DNA of 64,000 bases, from positions 1 to 64,000 of the forward strand of contig NZ_JAIOUP010000006.1 in the NCBI RefSeq assembly GCF_019931165.1, given 5' to 3'. Position 1 is the stretch's first letter. Each line of letters begins with the position of its first letter. This DNA is from Schnuerera sp. xch1. GTDB taxonomy: Bacteria > Bacillota > Clostridia > Tissierellales > Tepidimicrobiaceae. Positions 7,321-14,346 of the stretch are shown piece after piece. The position numbers and the translations under genes are program-made. The notes beneath the pieces were generated by a model that saw nothing but the letters and a program-made list of their open reading frames with translations, was not told where the DNA came from and ran no database searches.

Positions 7321-10179
7321 TTAGTCTACTTGGTATGTTATATTATCGCCATCTATTGAAAATTCTACTGTATTCAGATATTTCATATCCTCTTGACTAT
7401 CTATGATTTTGTCATTTAGCTGAATGTACCTCACTCCATCTTTTAATTCTGTTTTAGTAGTATTTCCAGGGTGTATTACCCATACGCTTTTTCCGCTTTC
7501 TGAAGTCTGAACTAAGGTTTCATGTAATAGTTCAGCTTCCAATTTATCTACAAATCCACCTGCACCAAATATTGGAGTATTTAAGAATAACATTATGTGA
7601 TCTTCTTCTGCATTTGCTAGTCCATTCTTTAACCATACCCATTGTTGTGGATTAGTAGGTCTGATGCCGCCTTTAGCACTACTTGCATCTATCATAAATA
7701 CATTTTTATATCTATGGCTTGTATAAGGAGCTCCAATATTTATGATCTTATCCGATTTAATGCCATTATTAAGTTCATTATTGGCTTTTCCTATTAACAT
7801 GCTTACATCATGTTGATTTGCTCTGTTTCTAATTTTATCATATATAGTAGATACCAATGTCTTGTCCAATTCCTCGGTAGTGTTAGAAGTCTTTGGTATT
7901 CTAGCAACCATTAGTGAAAATCCATCTTTCACATTGGCTTCAACATTTCTATTATCCTTGAATTCAGTTGGAGTTGGAGCTATTGTTTCATCATAAGAAG
8001 GTGGATAATAAGCTTCTAAACCATCTATTAAAATTTCTCCTGAGTAACTCTTGCTGCTGTCTGTCTCTATAACATAAATTCTTTCCAATGCAATTGGATA
8101 AGAAATATTGTCAGGAATATTAGCCTCAACTTGTTGCCATTGTGTAGAATCTAAGGATTTCTCAAAATTAATATAGTGACTATTTCCATTTGCATCTAAG
8201 ACTTTTCCTCTTAACCAAGTACCATTACCGTCACCTTTTACCCATAAAGATAATCTATTTGGAGTTCCCTTTAAGGCTAATCCATTTTTACCTTCTGGTT
8301 TAAACATTAAATATGAGGCTCTAGTATCTTTTCCTTTAGCAAAATCATATTTAAGTCCTATGCTGTTTTGGCCTTCTTTAGCTTCAGGTTTTGTGCTGAT
8401 GCTTCCACTTACATAGTCCGGATATGCAACAGATTTAAAGTTTTCTATATTCTCAAAACCTTCTATAGATGTTTTATTATCACTACCAATGGATACTAAT
8501 ATGTTGTTTAATGCATCTCCTATGCTAAGAGATATAGCACCGGCTCCAATGTTTCCATTGCTGTAGAATACACCATCTTCGATATTTCCTATGTTTCCTA
8601 AAACGGTCCATTCAATATCTTCCTTGTATATCTTTGCGCTGTATCCATTTTGATCTTTTCCATATATAGTCCCTATATTTTTACTTCCATTAGGATGTAG
8701 ATGAAATTTATCAACTGGTATATCAATGCTTTTAACTTCACCTAATACTCTTAAATCAATTGAATCAGTTAAGCCTTTATAATTAGCTTGTACAGTTACT
8801 GTACCTGAAGATTTAGCTTCAAAGATATTTTCATATATTTCCCCGTCAACACCTTCAAATGTATATTCTACCTGACTATTATCTATTTTAAGGGGATTAT
8901 GATATTGATCATATCCCTTTATAGAAAACTTTCTAGTTGTATTAGGAAACATATCCGTTTCATCTGTATCAATCTCTATATATGAAAGTTCTCCCTTAGG
9001 TGCATTAGTAAATACTCCAACACCATTTACAACTTTACGTTCGGTTCCTTCAGAAGGTTTATTTACAACTTCAGCTAATTGTTTGTCTATAGGTCTAATA
9101 GCCATAGTTGTGGAACCACCACCATCAAGATTGATAGCATCATATGCTCCTAAATCTCTTAGTATGGATCCAAATATTTTTTGGCTTACTCCCTTATATG
9201 AAGTATCCCTACCATCTATAGTGGCTATTATAAGTTCTTTTCCGTCTTCGGAGATTCCCATTCCTGTTCTTGGTTGATCTCCTTTTATATCAATATTTGT
9301 ATTTGTTATATTTCCATCTTGAAGTATTATACTTCCACCACCTATAGCAAATTTGATATCTTCTAAATTAGGAGAAGTACCTACATCTAGTTTAACTTCA
9401 TCTCCTTCTTCAAAATTATCAAGCAAAGGTTCTTTTCTTTCTCCACGAACTGATATTATGTATCCATTCTCTGGAATAGGTACAGCTTCTTCCCCTATTC
9501 TAATATCTTGGACTACATTATCTACAACTACCATTTCTACCATTTGATCATCAGGGCCATTATTATATTTCTTTCCAAAAGATTTGGAACCCCAATGTTT
9601 ATTTAAAAGAGTTACCATATCCATATCTGCGGCTTTGTTAATCAAACTAATGGTTACACTCTTATTAGAATTTAATGACGTGATATTCATTTTTCTATCG
9701 AAAAAAGTTATATCGGAATTGTTGTCTGTATCTAAATAGAATGTAGGAAGAGCATAGGCTCTTTCTATTGGAGAAGATATAACTTCACCATCTTGAATGA
9801 AACTTCCCATTGAATGGGGTATTGGGCTATAGGTAAAGAAGTCACCATTAATTCCTGCCACTGCTTTGCTATCTGTTACCATATCACTTACGGTGTCTCT
9901 ATTAGAGAGGCCATTATCACTAAATAATCCAGATATTTCAGCATATTCATCAGTCAAATCCACTCTAACTACATTTATGTTCCACCAGCCTTTAGTTGTA
10001 AATTTCCTTATGTTCTCATATTGTATACCTGAACCTATATATCGTGAATCCTTAGTTTCATGGATTACATAAGGCATATTAACTGCACTAGCAGCTAACG
10101 ATGGAACTGTTGAAGCAATTATCATACTAAAAACAAGTAAGCAAATAAAAAACTTTTTAATTGAAATTTTCAAAAACAT
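7321..10179 (-). CDS. secreted multidomain phosphodiester-glycosidase-like protein (NAGPA/DUF2233 family)
   Basis: A 952-aa exported protein. From the N-terminus: signal peptide (about 1-32, ending SLAASA); a phosphodiester-glycosidase domain (about 50-390) with AGINGDFF and INLDGGGSTTMAI; one or two Ig-like domains (about 395-560); a jelly-roll, carbohydrate-binding-like domain (about 565-720); and a C-terminal region (about 735-950) that resembles a metallophosphoesterase without its usual metal motifs. Family members cleave sugar-phosphodiester bonds, for example in cell-wall polymers, so a role outside the cell on wall or exopolysaccharide is inferred. The ATG at 10179 follows AGGAG by 5 bases; an upstream in-frame TTG was rejected. 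It stands alone on its strand. Confidence 0.82.
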   Translation of the reverse strand: MFLKISIKKFFICLLVFSMIIASTVPSLAASAVNMPYVIHETKDSRYIGSGIQYENIRKFTTKGWWNINVVRVDLTDEYAEISGLFSDNGLSNRDTVSDMVTDSKAVAGINGDFFTYSPIPHSMGSFIQDGEVISSPIERAYALPTFYLDTDNNSDITFFDRKMNITSLNSNKSVTISLINKAADMDMVTLLNKHWGSKSFGKKYNNGPDDQMVEMVVVDNVVQDIRIGEEAVPIPENGYIISVRGERKEPLLDNFEEGDEVKLDVGTSPNLEDIKFAIGGGSIILQDGNITNTNIDIKGDQPRTGMGISEDGKELIIATIDGRDTSYKGVSQKIFGSILRDLGAYDAINLDGGGSTTMAIRPIDKQLAEVVNKPSEGTERKVVNGVGVFTNAPKGELSYIEIDTDETDMFPNTTRKFSIKGYDQYHNPLKIDNSQVEYTFEGVDGEIYENIFEAKSSGTVTVQANYKGLTDSIDLRVLGEVKSIDIPVDKFHLHPNGSKNIGTIYGKDQNGYSAKIYKEDIEWTVLGNIGNIEDGVFYSNGNIGAGAISLSIGDALNNILVSIGSDNKTSIEGFENIENFKSVAYPDYVSGSISTKPEAKEGQNSIGLKYDFAKGKDTRASYLMFKPEGKNGLALKGTPNRLSLWVKGDGNGTWLRGKVLDANGNSHYINFEKSLDSTQWQQVEANIPDNISYPIALERIYVIETDSSKSYSGEILIDGLEAYYPPSYDETIAPTPTEFKDNRNVEANVKDGFSLMVARIPKTSNTTEELDKTLVSTIYDKIRNRANQHDVSMLIGKANNELNNGIKSDKIINIGAPYTSHRYKNVFMIDASSAKGGIRPTNPQQWVWLKNGLANAEEDHIMLFLNTPIFGAGGFVDKLEAELLHETLVQTSESGKSVWVIHPGNTTKTELKDGVRYIQLNDKIIDSQEDMKYLNTVEFSIDGDNITYQVD

Positions 10180-10401
10180 CACCTCTCCTAAATAAAATAA
10201 CAAGTAAATTACTACATCTTAATACATTGTAAATTTTGCTTTTAATTCCTTGAAACCTCCTTTCTACAAAAAATTTCTTCTTTTTCCATTCATGATAGTA
10301 TTATATAATTTTAATGTCTCAATATGGTTACAATAGGATTACAATCAAATAACAAGTGTATGACAATTTGGTAAAGATGAAATTAGACAAAAAATTAGGC
10401 A

Positions 10402-10436
10402 ATAAAAAAAGAAGGATTGATTTTTCAATCCTTCTT
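10402..10436 (-). terminator. terminator of tRNA-Pro
   Basis: AAGAAGGATTGA (10409-10420) pairs with TCAATCCTTCTT (10425-10436). On the minus strand it is followed by a run of T (A's at 10403-10410). Confidence 0.85.
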
Positions 10437-10441
10437 AATCA

Positions 10442-10519
<78 letters not shown>

Positions 10520-10550
10520 TTGATTACTTTCTCTCGCTGACTACTCTTAT

Positions 10551-10579
10551 AGTATAAGGGATGTTTGATATAAATGCAA
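10551..10579 (-). promoter_or_regulatory. promoter of tRNA-Pro
   Basis: On the minus strand, TTGCAT (10574-10579), a 17-base spacer and TATACT (10551-10556) lie about 32 bases before the tRNA. Confidence 0.6.
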
Positions 10580-10735
10580 CATATAAAAATAGGTCAATAA
10601 TAGGCGTAAATAACTGTTATAACGAGATAAACAATAATATCTAATTTATTCTTACTATATCGACAAATTTCATTTAATAGAGGTTCAATCATTAGAGCCT
10701 TTAGTTTCAGGCTAAATTTTCAAATAAGTTATCAA

Positions 10736-10764
10736 TTGACTTATATATCCCATTATGTTACAAT
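10736..10764 (+). promoter_or_regulatory. sigma-A promoter of metK
   Basis: TTGACT (10736-10741), a 17-base spacer and TACAAT (10759-10764) lie just upstream of the riboswitch. Confidence 0.8.
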
Positions 10765-10793
10765 AATTGCAGAATTGAATAAAAATCTTGATG

Positions 10794-10894
10794 CCTTATC
10801 AAGAGAGGTGGAGGGACTAGGCCCGTTGAAACCCGGCAACCTGTAATATATCAAGGTGCCAAATCCTACAGAGTTTAGAATCTGAAAGATGAGG
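10794..10894 (+). ncRNA. SAM-I (S-box) riboswitch
   Basis: The classical S-box core is present: AGAGAGGTGGAGGGACTGGCCC-like start with the conserved GAGGGA, TGAAACCCGGCAACC, AAGGTGCCAAATCC and a closing GAAAGATGAGG. CCTTATC (10794-10800) pairs with GATGAGG (10888-10894) as P1. It should bind S-adenosylmethionine and switch off metK, the gene that makes it. Confidence 0.96.
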
Positions 10895-10907
10895 TTATTT
10901 GCAATTG

Positions 10908-10934
10908 CCTTTTCCTTTTGGAATAGGTTTTTTT
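10908..10934 (+). terminator. SAM-riboswitch expression-platform terminator
   Basis: CCTTTTCC (10908-10915), loop TTTT, GGAATAGG (10920-10927), then seven T. The hairpin lies between aptamer and metK, so control is by transcription termination. Confidence 0.85.
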
Positions 10935-10952
10935 AATTTAAGGAGGAATTCT

Positions 10953-12128
10953 ATGAAAAAATGGTTGTTTACTTCTGAATCCGTAACAGAAGGGCATCCA
11001 GACAAGATATGTGATGCTATCTCTGATGCAATATTAGACGAGATACTGGCCCAGGATCCAGATGCAAGAGTGGCGTGTGAGACTTCAGTGACAACAGGGT
11101 TAGTGTTAGTGACAGGAGAGATAACGACGGATTGTTATGTAGATATACCAAAAGTCGTAAGAAGAACAGTAGAAGAAATCGGGTATACAAGAGCTAAATA
11201 TGGTTTTGATGCAGATACATGTGCGGTGCTTACATCCATAAATGAACAATCTTCAGATATAGCTCTTGGCGTAGACAAAGCGTTAGAACATAAACAGAAT
11301 GGAAAAGATGAGTTTGATAAAATTGGAGCAGGAGACCAGGGCATGATGTTCGGGTTTGCGTGCAATGAAACAGAGGAATTAATGCCATTGCCAATATCAT
11401 TAGCTCATAAATTAGCTAGACGTTTAACAGAAGTTAGAAAGAATGGTACATTGGAGTACTTGAGACCTGATGGTAAAACTCAAGTTACAGTAGAATACCA
11501 TGACAACAAACCAGTTAGAATAGAAAACATCGTAGTTTCTACTCAACACAGACCTGATATGGATTTAGACACAATAAAAAGTGATATTATGGAACATGTG
11601 ATAATGAAAGTAGTTTCTCATGATATGTTAGACCAAGATACCAAGTACTATGTAAATCCAACAGGAAGATTTGTAGTCGGTGGACCAATGGGAGATGCTG
11701 GACTTACTGGAAGAAAGATAATAGTGGACACCTATGGTGGATACGCAAAGCATGGAGGAGGAGCATTCTCAGGAAAAGATCCTACAAAGGTAGACAGATC
11801 AGCTAGCTATGCAGCAAGATATGTAGCCAAGAATGTAGTAGCAGCAGGATTAGCAGATAAATGTGAAATAGGTATAGCTTACGCCATCGGAATTGCTAGA
11901 CCTTTATCCCTATATGTGGATACCTTTGGGACAGGCAAGATTTCAGATGAAGAAATAGAAAAATTGATAAAGAAACATTTCGATTTAAGACCAGCAGCTA
12001 TCATCAAAAATTTAGACTTACAAAGACCAATCTACAGAAATGTAGCAGCCTATGGACATTTTGGAAGACAAGATTTAGATTTACCATGGGAAAGAACTGA
12101 TAAGAAAGATGTGCTATCAATAGATTAA
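10953..12128 (+). CDS. metK: S-adenosylmethionine synthetase (methionine adenosyltransferase)
   Basis: It makes SAM from methionine and ATP in the cytoplasm. The 391-aa protein carries [10 protein letters not shown] near the N-terminus, the ATP motif [12 protein letters not shown] and the P-loop-like [16 protein letters not shown]. Length is normal. The ATG at 10953 follows AAGGAGGAATTCT. An in-frame TTG at 10899 would place the N-terminus inside the riboswitch terminator and was rejected. Feedback control by SAM comes from the riboswitch upstream. Terminator at 12244-12282. Confidence 0.98.
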   Translation: MKKWLFTSESVTEGHPDKICDAISDAILDEILAQDPDARVACETSVTTGLVLVTGEITTDCYVDIPKVVRRTVEEIGYTRAKYGFDADTCAVLTSINEQSSDIALGVDKALEHKQNGKDEFDKIGAGDQGMMFGFACNETEELMPLPISLAHKLARRLTEVRKNGTLEYLRPDGKTQVTVEYHDNKPVRIENIVVSTQHRPDMDLDTIKSDIMEHVIMKVVSHDMLDQDTKYYVNPTGRFVVGGPMGDAGLTGRKIIVDTYGGYAKHGGGAFSGKDPTKVDRSASYAARYVAKNVVAAGLADKCEIGIAYAIGIARPLSLYVDTFGTGKISDEEIEKLIKKHFDLRPAAIIKNLDLQRPIYRNVAAYGHFGRQDLDLPWERTDKKDVLSID

Positions 12129-12243
12129 GCACAATTATATCCAATTGATTAAATATTTTAATGAATTCATTAAGATCCTGGGAGTATATGCCATAAGTCT
12201 ACAACTATATATGAATATTTCTATGTATTTTAATTAACTCATC

Positions 12244-12282
12244 AAAAGTAGAGTAAGGAATTGGCCTTACTCTACTTTTTTT
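12244..12282 (+). terminator. terminator of metK
   Basis: AAAAGTAGAGTAAGG pairs with CCTTACTCTACTTTT, and the T run continues to 12282. Confidence 0.9.
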
Positions 12283-12327
12283 AATTTCCATATTTCAAGT
12301 TAATATTAATTTAACCTAGGTAATATG

Positions 12328-12354
12328 GAAGGCGCCTTCCTCGTTGGAGGAAGT
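12328..12354 (+). promoter_or_regulatory. palindrome and ribosome-site-masking hairpin before the small sigma gene
   Basis: A perfect 14-base palindrome (GGAAGGCGCCTTCC, 12328-12341) overlaps a second hairpin: CTTCCTC (12337-12343), loop GTTG, GAGGAAG (12348-12354). The second buries the GGAGG site of the ATG at 12358. The two folds exclude each other, which could work as a switch. The function is inferred. Confidence 0.45.
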
Positions 12355-12357
12355 AGT

Positions 12358-12912
12358 ATGTATGAGGAAATAGAAGATTTATTAAATTTAAGCAGAAAAG
12401 GTGATGTAGAGGCTAAAGAGACCCTATTGTTGAAGCTTAACCCATTAATAATAAGCTCTATAAGAAGATATTACAATAGGATAACTCAGTATGATGATTT
12501 GATTCAGGAAGGATATGAAACGATTTTAATAGCCATTGAACAATATGACCAAAGTAAAGGAGTTCATTTTCTAGGATATATAAAGATGATGCTAAAATAT
12601 TGTTACTTAAACAAACATAAAGAAAAACAATTTCTTTCATTAAATGAACCTCTAGAAGAGGGAGAATTTATAGACTTACTAGAAGGAGATGAAAAAGAAC
12701 CTATAGATGTCATGCTTGAAAAAGAAGAGATAAATATTCTATATAACAATTTAGATTGTCTTACAGAAAGACAAAAACAGGTAATTGTTGACTTCTATAT
12801 AAACAATCTATCCATAGATAAAATTGCGAACAAAATGCAGATATCATATAGGACAGTAGTCAATACCAAAACGGTAGCAATAAAAAAATTAAGAAACATA
12901 ATAGTAAAATAA
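12358..12912 (+). CDS. small sigma-70-family RNA polymerase sigma factor
   Basis: A 184-aa sigma factor with region 2 (YDDLIQEGYETILIAIEQYD, then HFLGYIKMMLKY) and region 4 (LTERQKQVIVDFYINNLSIDKIA, then ISYRTVVNTKTVAIKKLRNI). No clear region 1 or 3 is seen, so it resembles the short alternative sigma factors of Clostridia (UviA/TcdR-like or YvrI-like) rather than sigA. No anti-sigma gene is adjacent. It precedes DUF1659, DUF2922 and YvrJ genes in the same orientation, a grouping found in other Firmicutes. Its targets are unknown. The ATG at 12358 has GGAGG 6 bases upstream; the start at 12325 lies within the palindrome and was rejected. Confidence 0.85.
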   Translation: MYEEIEDLLNLSRKGDVEAKETLLLKLNPLIISSIRRYYNRITQYDDLIQEGYETILIAIEQYDQSKGVHFLGYIKMMLKYCYLNKHKEKQFLSLNEPLEEGEFIDLLEGDEKEPIDVMLEKEEINILYNNLDCLTERQKQVIVDFYINNLSIDKIANKMQISYRTVVNTKTVAIKKLRNIIVK

Positions 12913-12952
12913 TCTACCTTCTTCTATATAAGGAACAGAAGGAGGTGGTAAG

Positions 12953-13180
12953 ATGGCAGTCACAGATATTAAGGATAATGTAAGATTGAAGCTTGAACTT
13001 GATGTGGGATTAGATGGTAACAGACAGGTAATCAAATCCAAAACATTGTCAAAAGTAAAGACCGATGTATTAAGCGATGATCTATTTGCAGTAGCTGAAT
13101 CCCTAGCAGGTCTTCAAAGTCTTCCTTTATACAAGGTAAAAAGGCTTGAAGAAATTGAGCTTGTAGATGAAGAATTATAA
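12953..13180 (+). CDS. DUF1659 family protein
   Basis: A 75-aa protein whose pattern (LKLELDVGLDGNRQVIKSKT, LFAVAESLAGLQSLPL) matches DUF1659. The family's role is unknown. It has no membrane segment or signal. AGGAGG site 7 bases before the ATG. It is almost always found next to a DUF2922 gene, as here, so the two products probably act together, perhaps as partners of the sigma factor or as small cell-surface or phage-derived proteins. Confidence 0.85.
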   Translation: MAVTDIKDNVRLKLELDVGLDGNRQVIKSKTLSKVKTDVLSDDLFAVAESLAGLQSLPLYKVKRLEEIELVDEEL

Positions 13181-13214
13181 TTTAATGATTAATTCAGCCA
13201 AAGGAGGTGATTAG

Positions 13215-13433
13215 GTGGATAAATCGAAATTGGAAATGGAGTTTCTGGATACAGCAGGTAAAAAATTCAGAATCAGCTTAGATGAGCCTAGAACTGATTT
13301 AACAGAAGCAGAAGTAAGAACGGCAATGGATGACATAATAACACGAAATGTATTCTTCTCTACTTCAGGAGATATTGCAGCAGTATCAGGAGCCAGGTTT
13401 ATAACCACAACAATAGAAGAACTGGAAATATAG
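13215..13433 (+). CDS. DUF2922 family protein
   Basis: A 72-aa protein with the family pattern (LEMEFLDTAGKKFRISLDEPR, AEVRTAMDDIITRNVF). Function unknown. GTG start behind AAAGGAGGTGATTAG. It is the third gene of the sigma-DUF1659-DUF2922-YvrJ group. No catalytic residues or export signals are visible. Confidence 0.85.
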   Translation: MDKSKLEMEFLDTAGKKFRISLDEPRTDLTEAEVRTAMDDIITRNVFFSTSGDIAAVSGARFITTTIEELEI

Positions 13434-13497
13434 TAAGTTGACAGTTGATAATTATGGGCGCCTCCGGTTTTGTGCAACAAAATGAAAGGAGGTTATC

Positions 13498-13641
13498 ATG
13501 GAGGAAATCTATACTCATATAGCTAATTTAGGTTTTCCGATAGTCATTTCTGTATATTTGTTGGTTAGAATAGAAGGAAAACTAACCCAGCTTACAGAGA
13601 GTATAAATGAGCTATCTAAAACAATAGCTAGTATGAAGTAA
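13498..13641 (+). CDS. YvrJ family small membrane protein
   Basis: A 47-aa protein (MEEIYTHIANLGFPIVISVY, then RIEGKL) with one hydrophobic stretch and a polar helical C-terminus, matching the YvrJ family. In B. subtilis yvrJ lies next to the sigma-O genes (yvrI, yvrHa), and here too it sits near a small sigma factor. AGGAGG site 6 bases before the ATG. The function is unknown. It closes the operon; the hairpin at 13648-13704 follows. Confidence 0.85.
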   Translation: MEEIYTHIANLGFPIVISVYLLVRIEGKLTQLTESINELSKTIASMK

Positions 13642-13656
13642 AAAATGAATCCCTTC

Positions 13657-13685
13657 TTGACATAGAACATATGTTCTGATAAAAT
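13657..13685 (+). promoter_or_regulatory. sigma-A promoter of the ComK-like gene
   Basis: TTGACA (13657-13662), a 17-base spacer and TAAAAT (13680-13685). The predicted start at about 13692 leaves a leader of only about 13 bases. Confidence 0.75.
13664..13677 (+). promoter_or_regulatory. LexA (SOS) operator between -35 and -10
   Basis: AGAACATATGTTCT is a perfect palindrome matching the Firmicute LexA/DinR box core GAAC-N4-GTTC. Bound LexA would block the promoter directly. Confidence 0.7.
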
Positions 13686-13704
13686 ATGTCAAGGAGGGAT
13701 TTTT

Positions 13705-14286
13705 ATGGATTTAGAGAAAATAATATCAGAGGAATTAATAGCCTTTTTACCAACCTATTTGGATATGAAAGGAAATTGTTCTATGTTGTATACAATACAT
13801 GGGGGAACATATGAAGTTAATAAAACCACAAAAACTATAATGAAACAGTTGAGCAAATATTATCTGATAGATATAAAGAATGCAAGAAAATATTATGGAA
13901 ATATATTAAATATCAAAAATCTAACACCAATTCCCTTTAATAAAGATAATATATTTATACCTGTAAAGGTAAGAAAGCCATTATGCAAAAATGATGGTGC
14001 ACTTGGATATATAAATATAGGATATATCAAGGAGGTTTATAAAGTTAAAGGCAATACCATAGTATACCTTGTAAATGATAAAACTATAAGATGTTTAAAC
14101 TCAATTGAAACTGTTAATAAACATATTAAGAATGGTTTTATAGTAAAGAGATTATGGCAGGAGAAGCAAAGAACGAGTACTATAAATGAAAAGGATATAT
14201 ACGAGGAATATGATAGGCCTGCTACCAAAAGGGATATAGCATTAATAATAAATGAAATAATTAAAATAAAGGCAAACATTAAATAA
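13705..14286 (+). CDS. ComK-like competence transcription factor
   Basis: This 193-aa protein follows the layout of ComK. TYEVNKTTKTIMKQ is near the N-terminus, and ARKYYGNILNIKNLTPIPF aligns with the ComK segment CRFFGSSYAGRK. NIFIPVKVRKPLCKNDGALG aligns with ComK's QIFLFPTLSSTRPQCGWI, followed by IKEVYKVKGNTIVYLVND and a C-terminal tail. ComK switches on DNA-uptake genes in Bacillus. The similarity is distant and recognised by pattern, not by alignment. recD2 and comF follow, which supports a DNA-uptake or recombination link. A LexA-type box lies in its promoter. ATG behind AAGGAGGG. Confidence 0.65.
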   Translation: MDLEKIISEELIAFLPTYLDMKGNCSMLYTIHGGTYEVNKTTKTIMKQLSKYYLIDIKNARKYYGNILNIKNLTPIPFNKDNIFIPVKVRKPLCKNDGALGYINIGYIKEVYKVKGNTIVYLVNDKTIRCLNSIETVNKHIKNGFIVKRLWQEKQRTSTINEKDIYEEYDRPATKRDIALIINEIIKIKANIK

Positions 14287-14346
14287 TTTAATTGCATTTA
14301 AATTGTGATATAATAAAATCAAGATTATCAGTAGAGGAGAATTATT

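Larger units (their letters stand above)
13648..13704 (+). terminator. terminator-like hairpin containing the promoter of the next gene
   Basis: Arms 13648-13664 and 13685-13701 pair over 17 positions with one mismatch, followed by T's up to the ATG at 13705. The 3' arm is the AAGGAGGG ribosome site of the ComK-like gene. The -35 box lies in the 5' arm and the LexA-type box in the loop. Confidence 0.75.

Noticed and set aside
9083-10072. Plus-strand open frames inside the phosphodiester glycosidase gene
   Set aside because: Shadow frames without ribosome sites opposite a well-supported coding region.
10698-10722. Hairpin GCCT/AGGC between tRNA-Pro and the metK promoter
   Set aside because: The stem is short and interrupted and there is no T tract; it may be chance.
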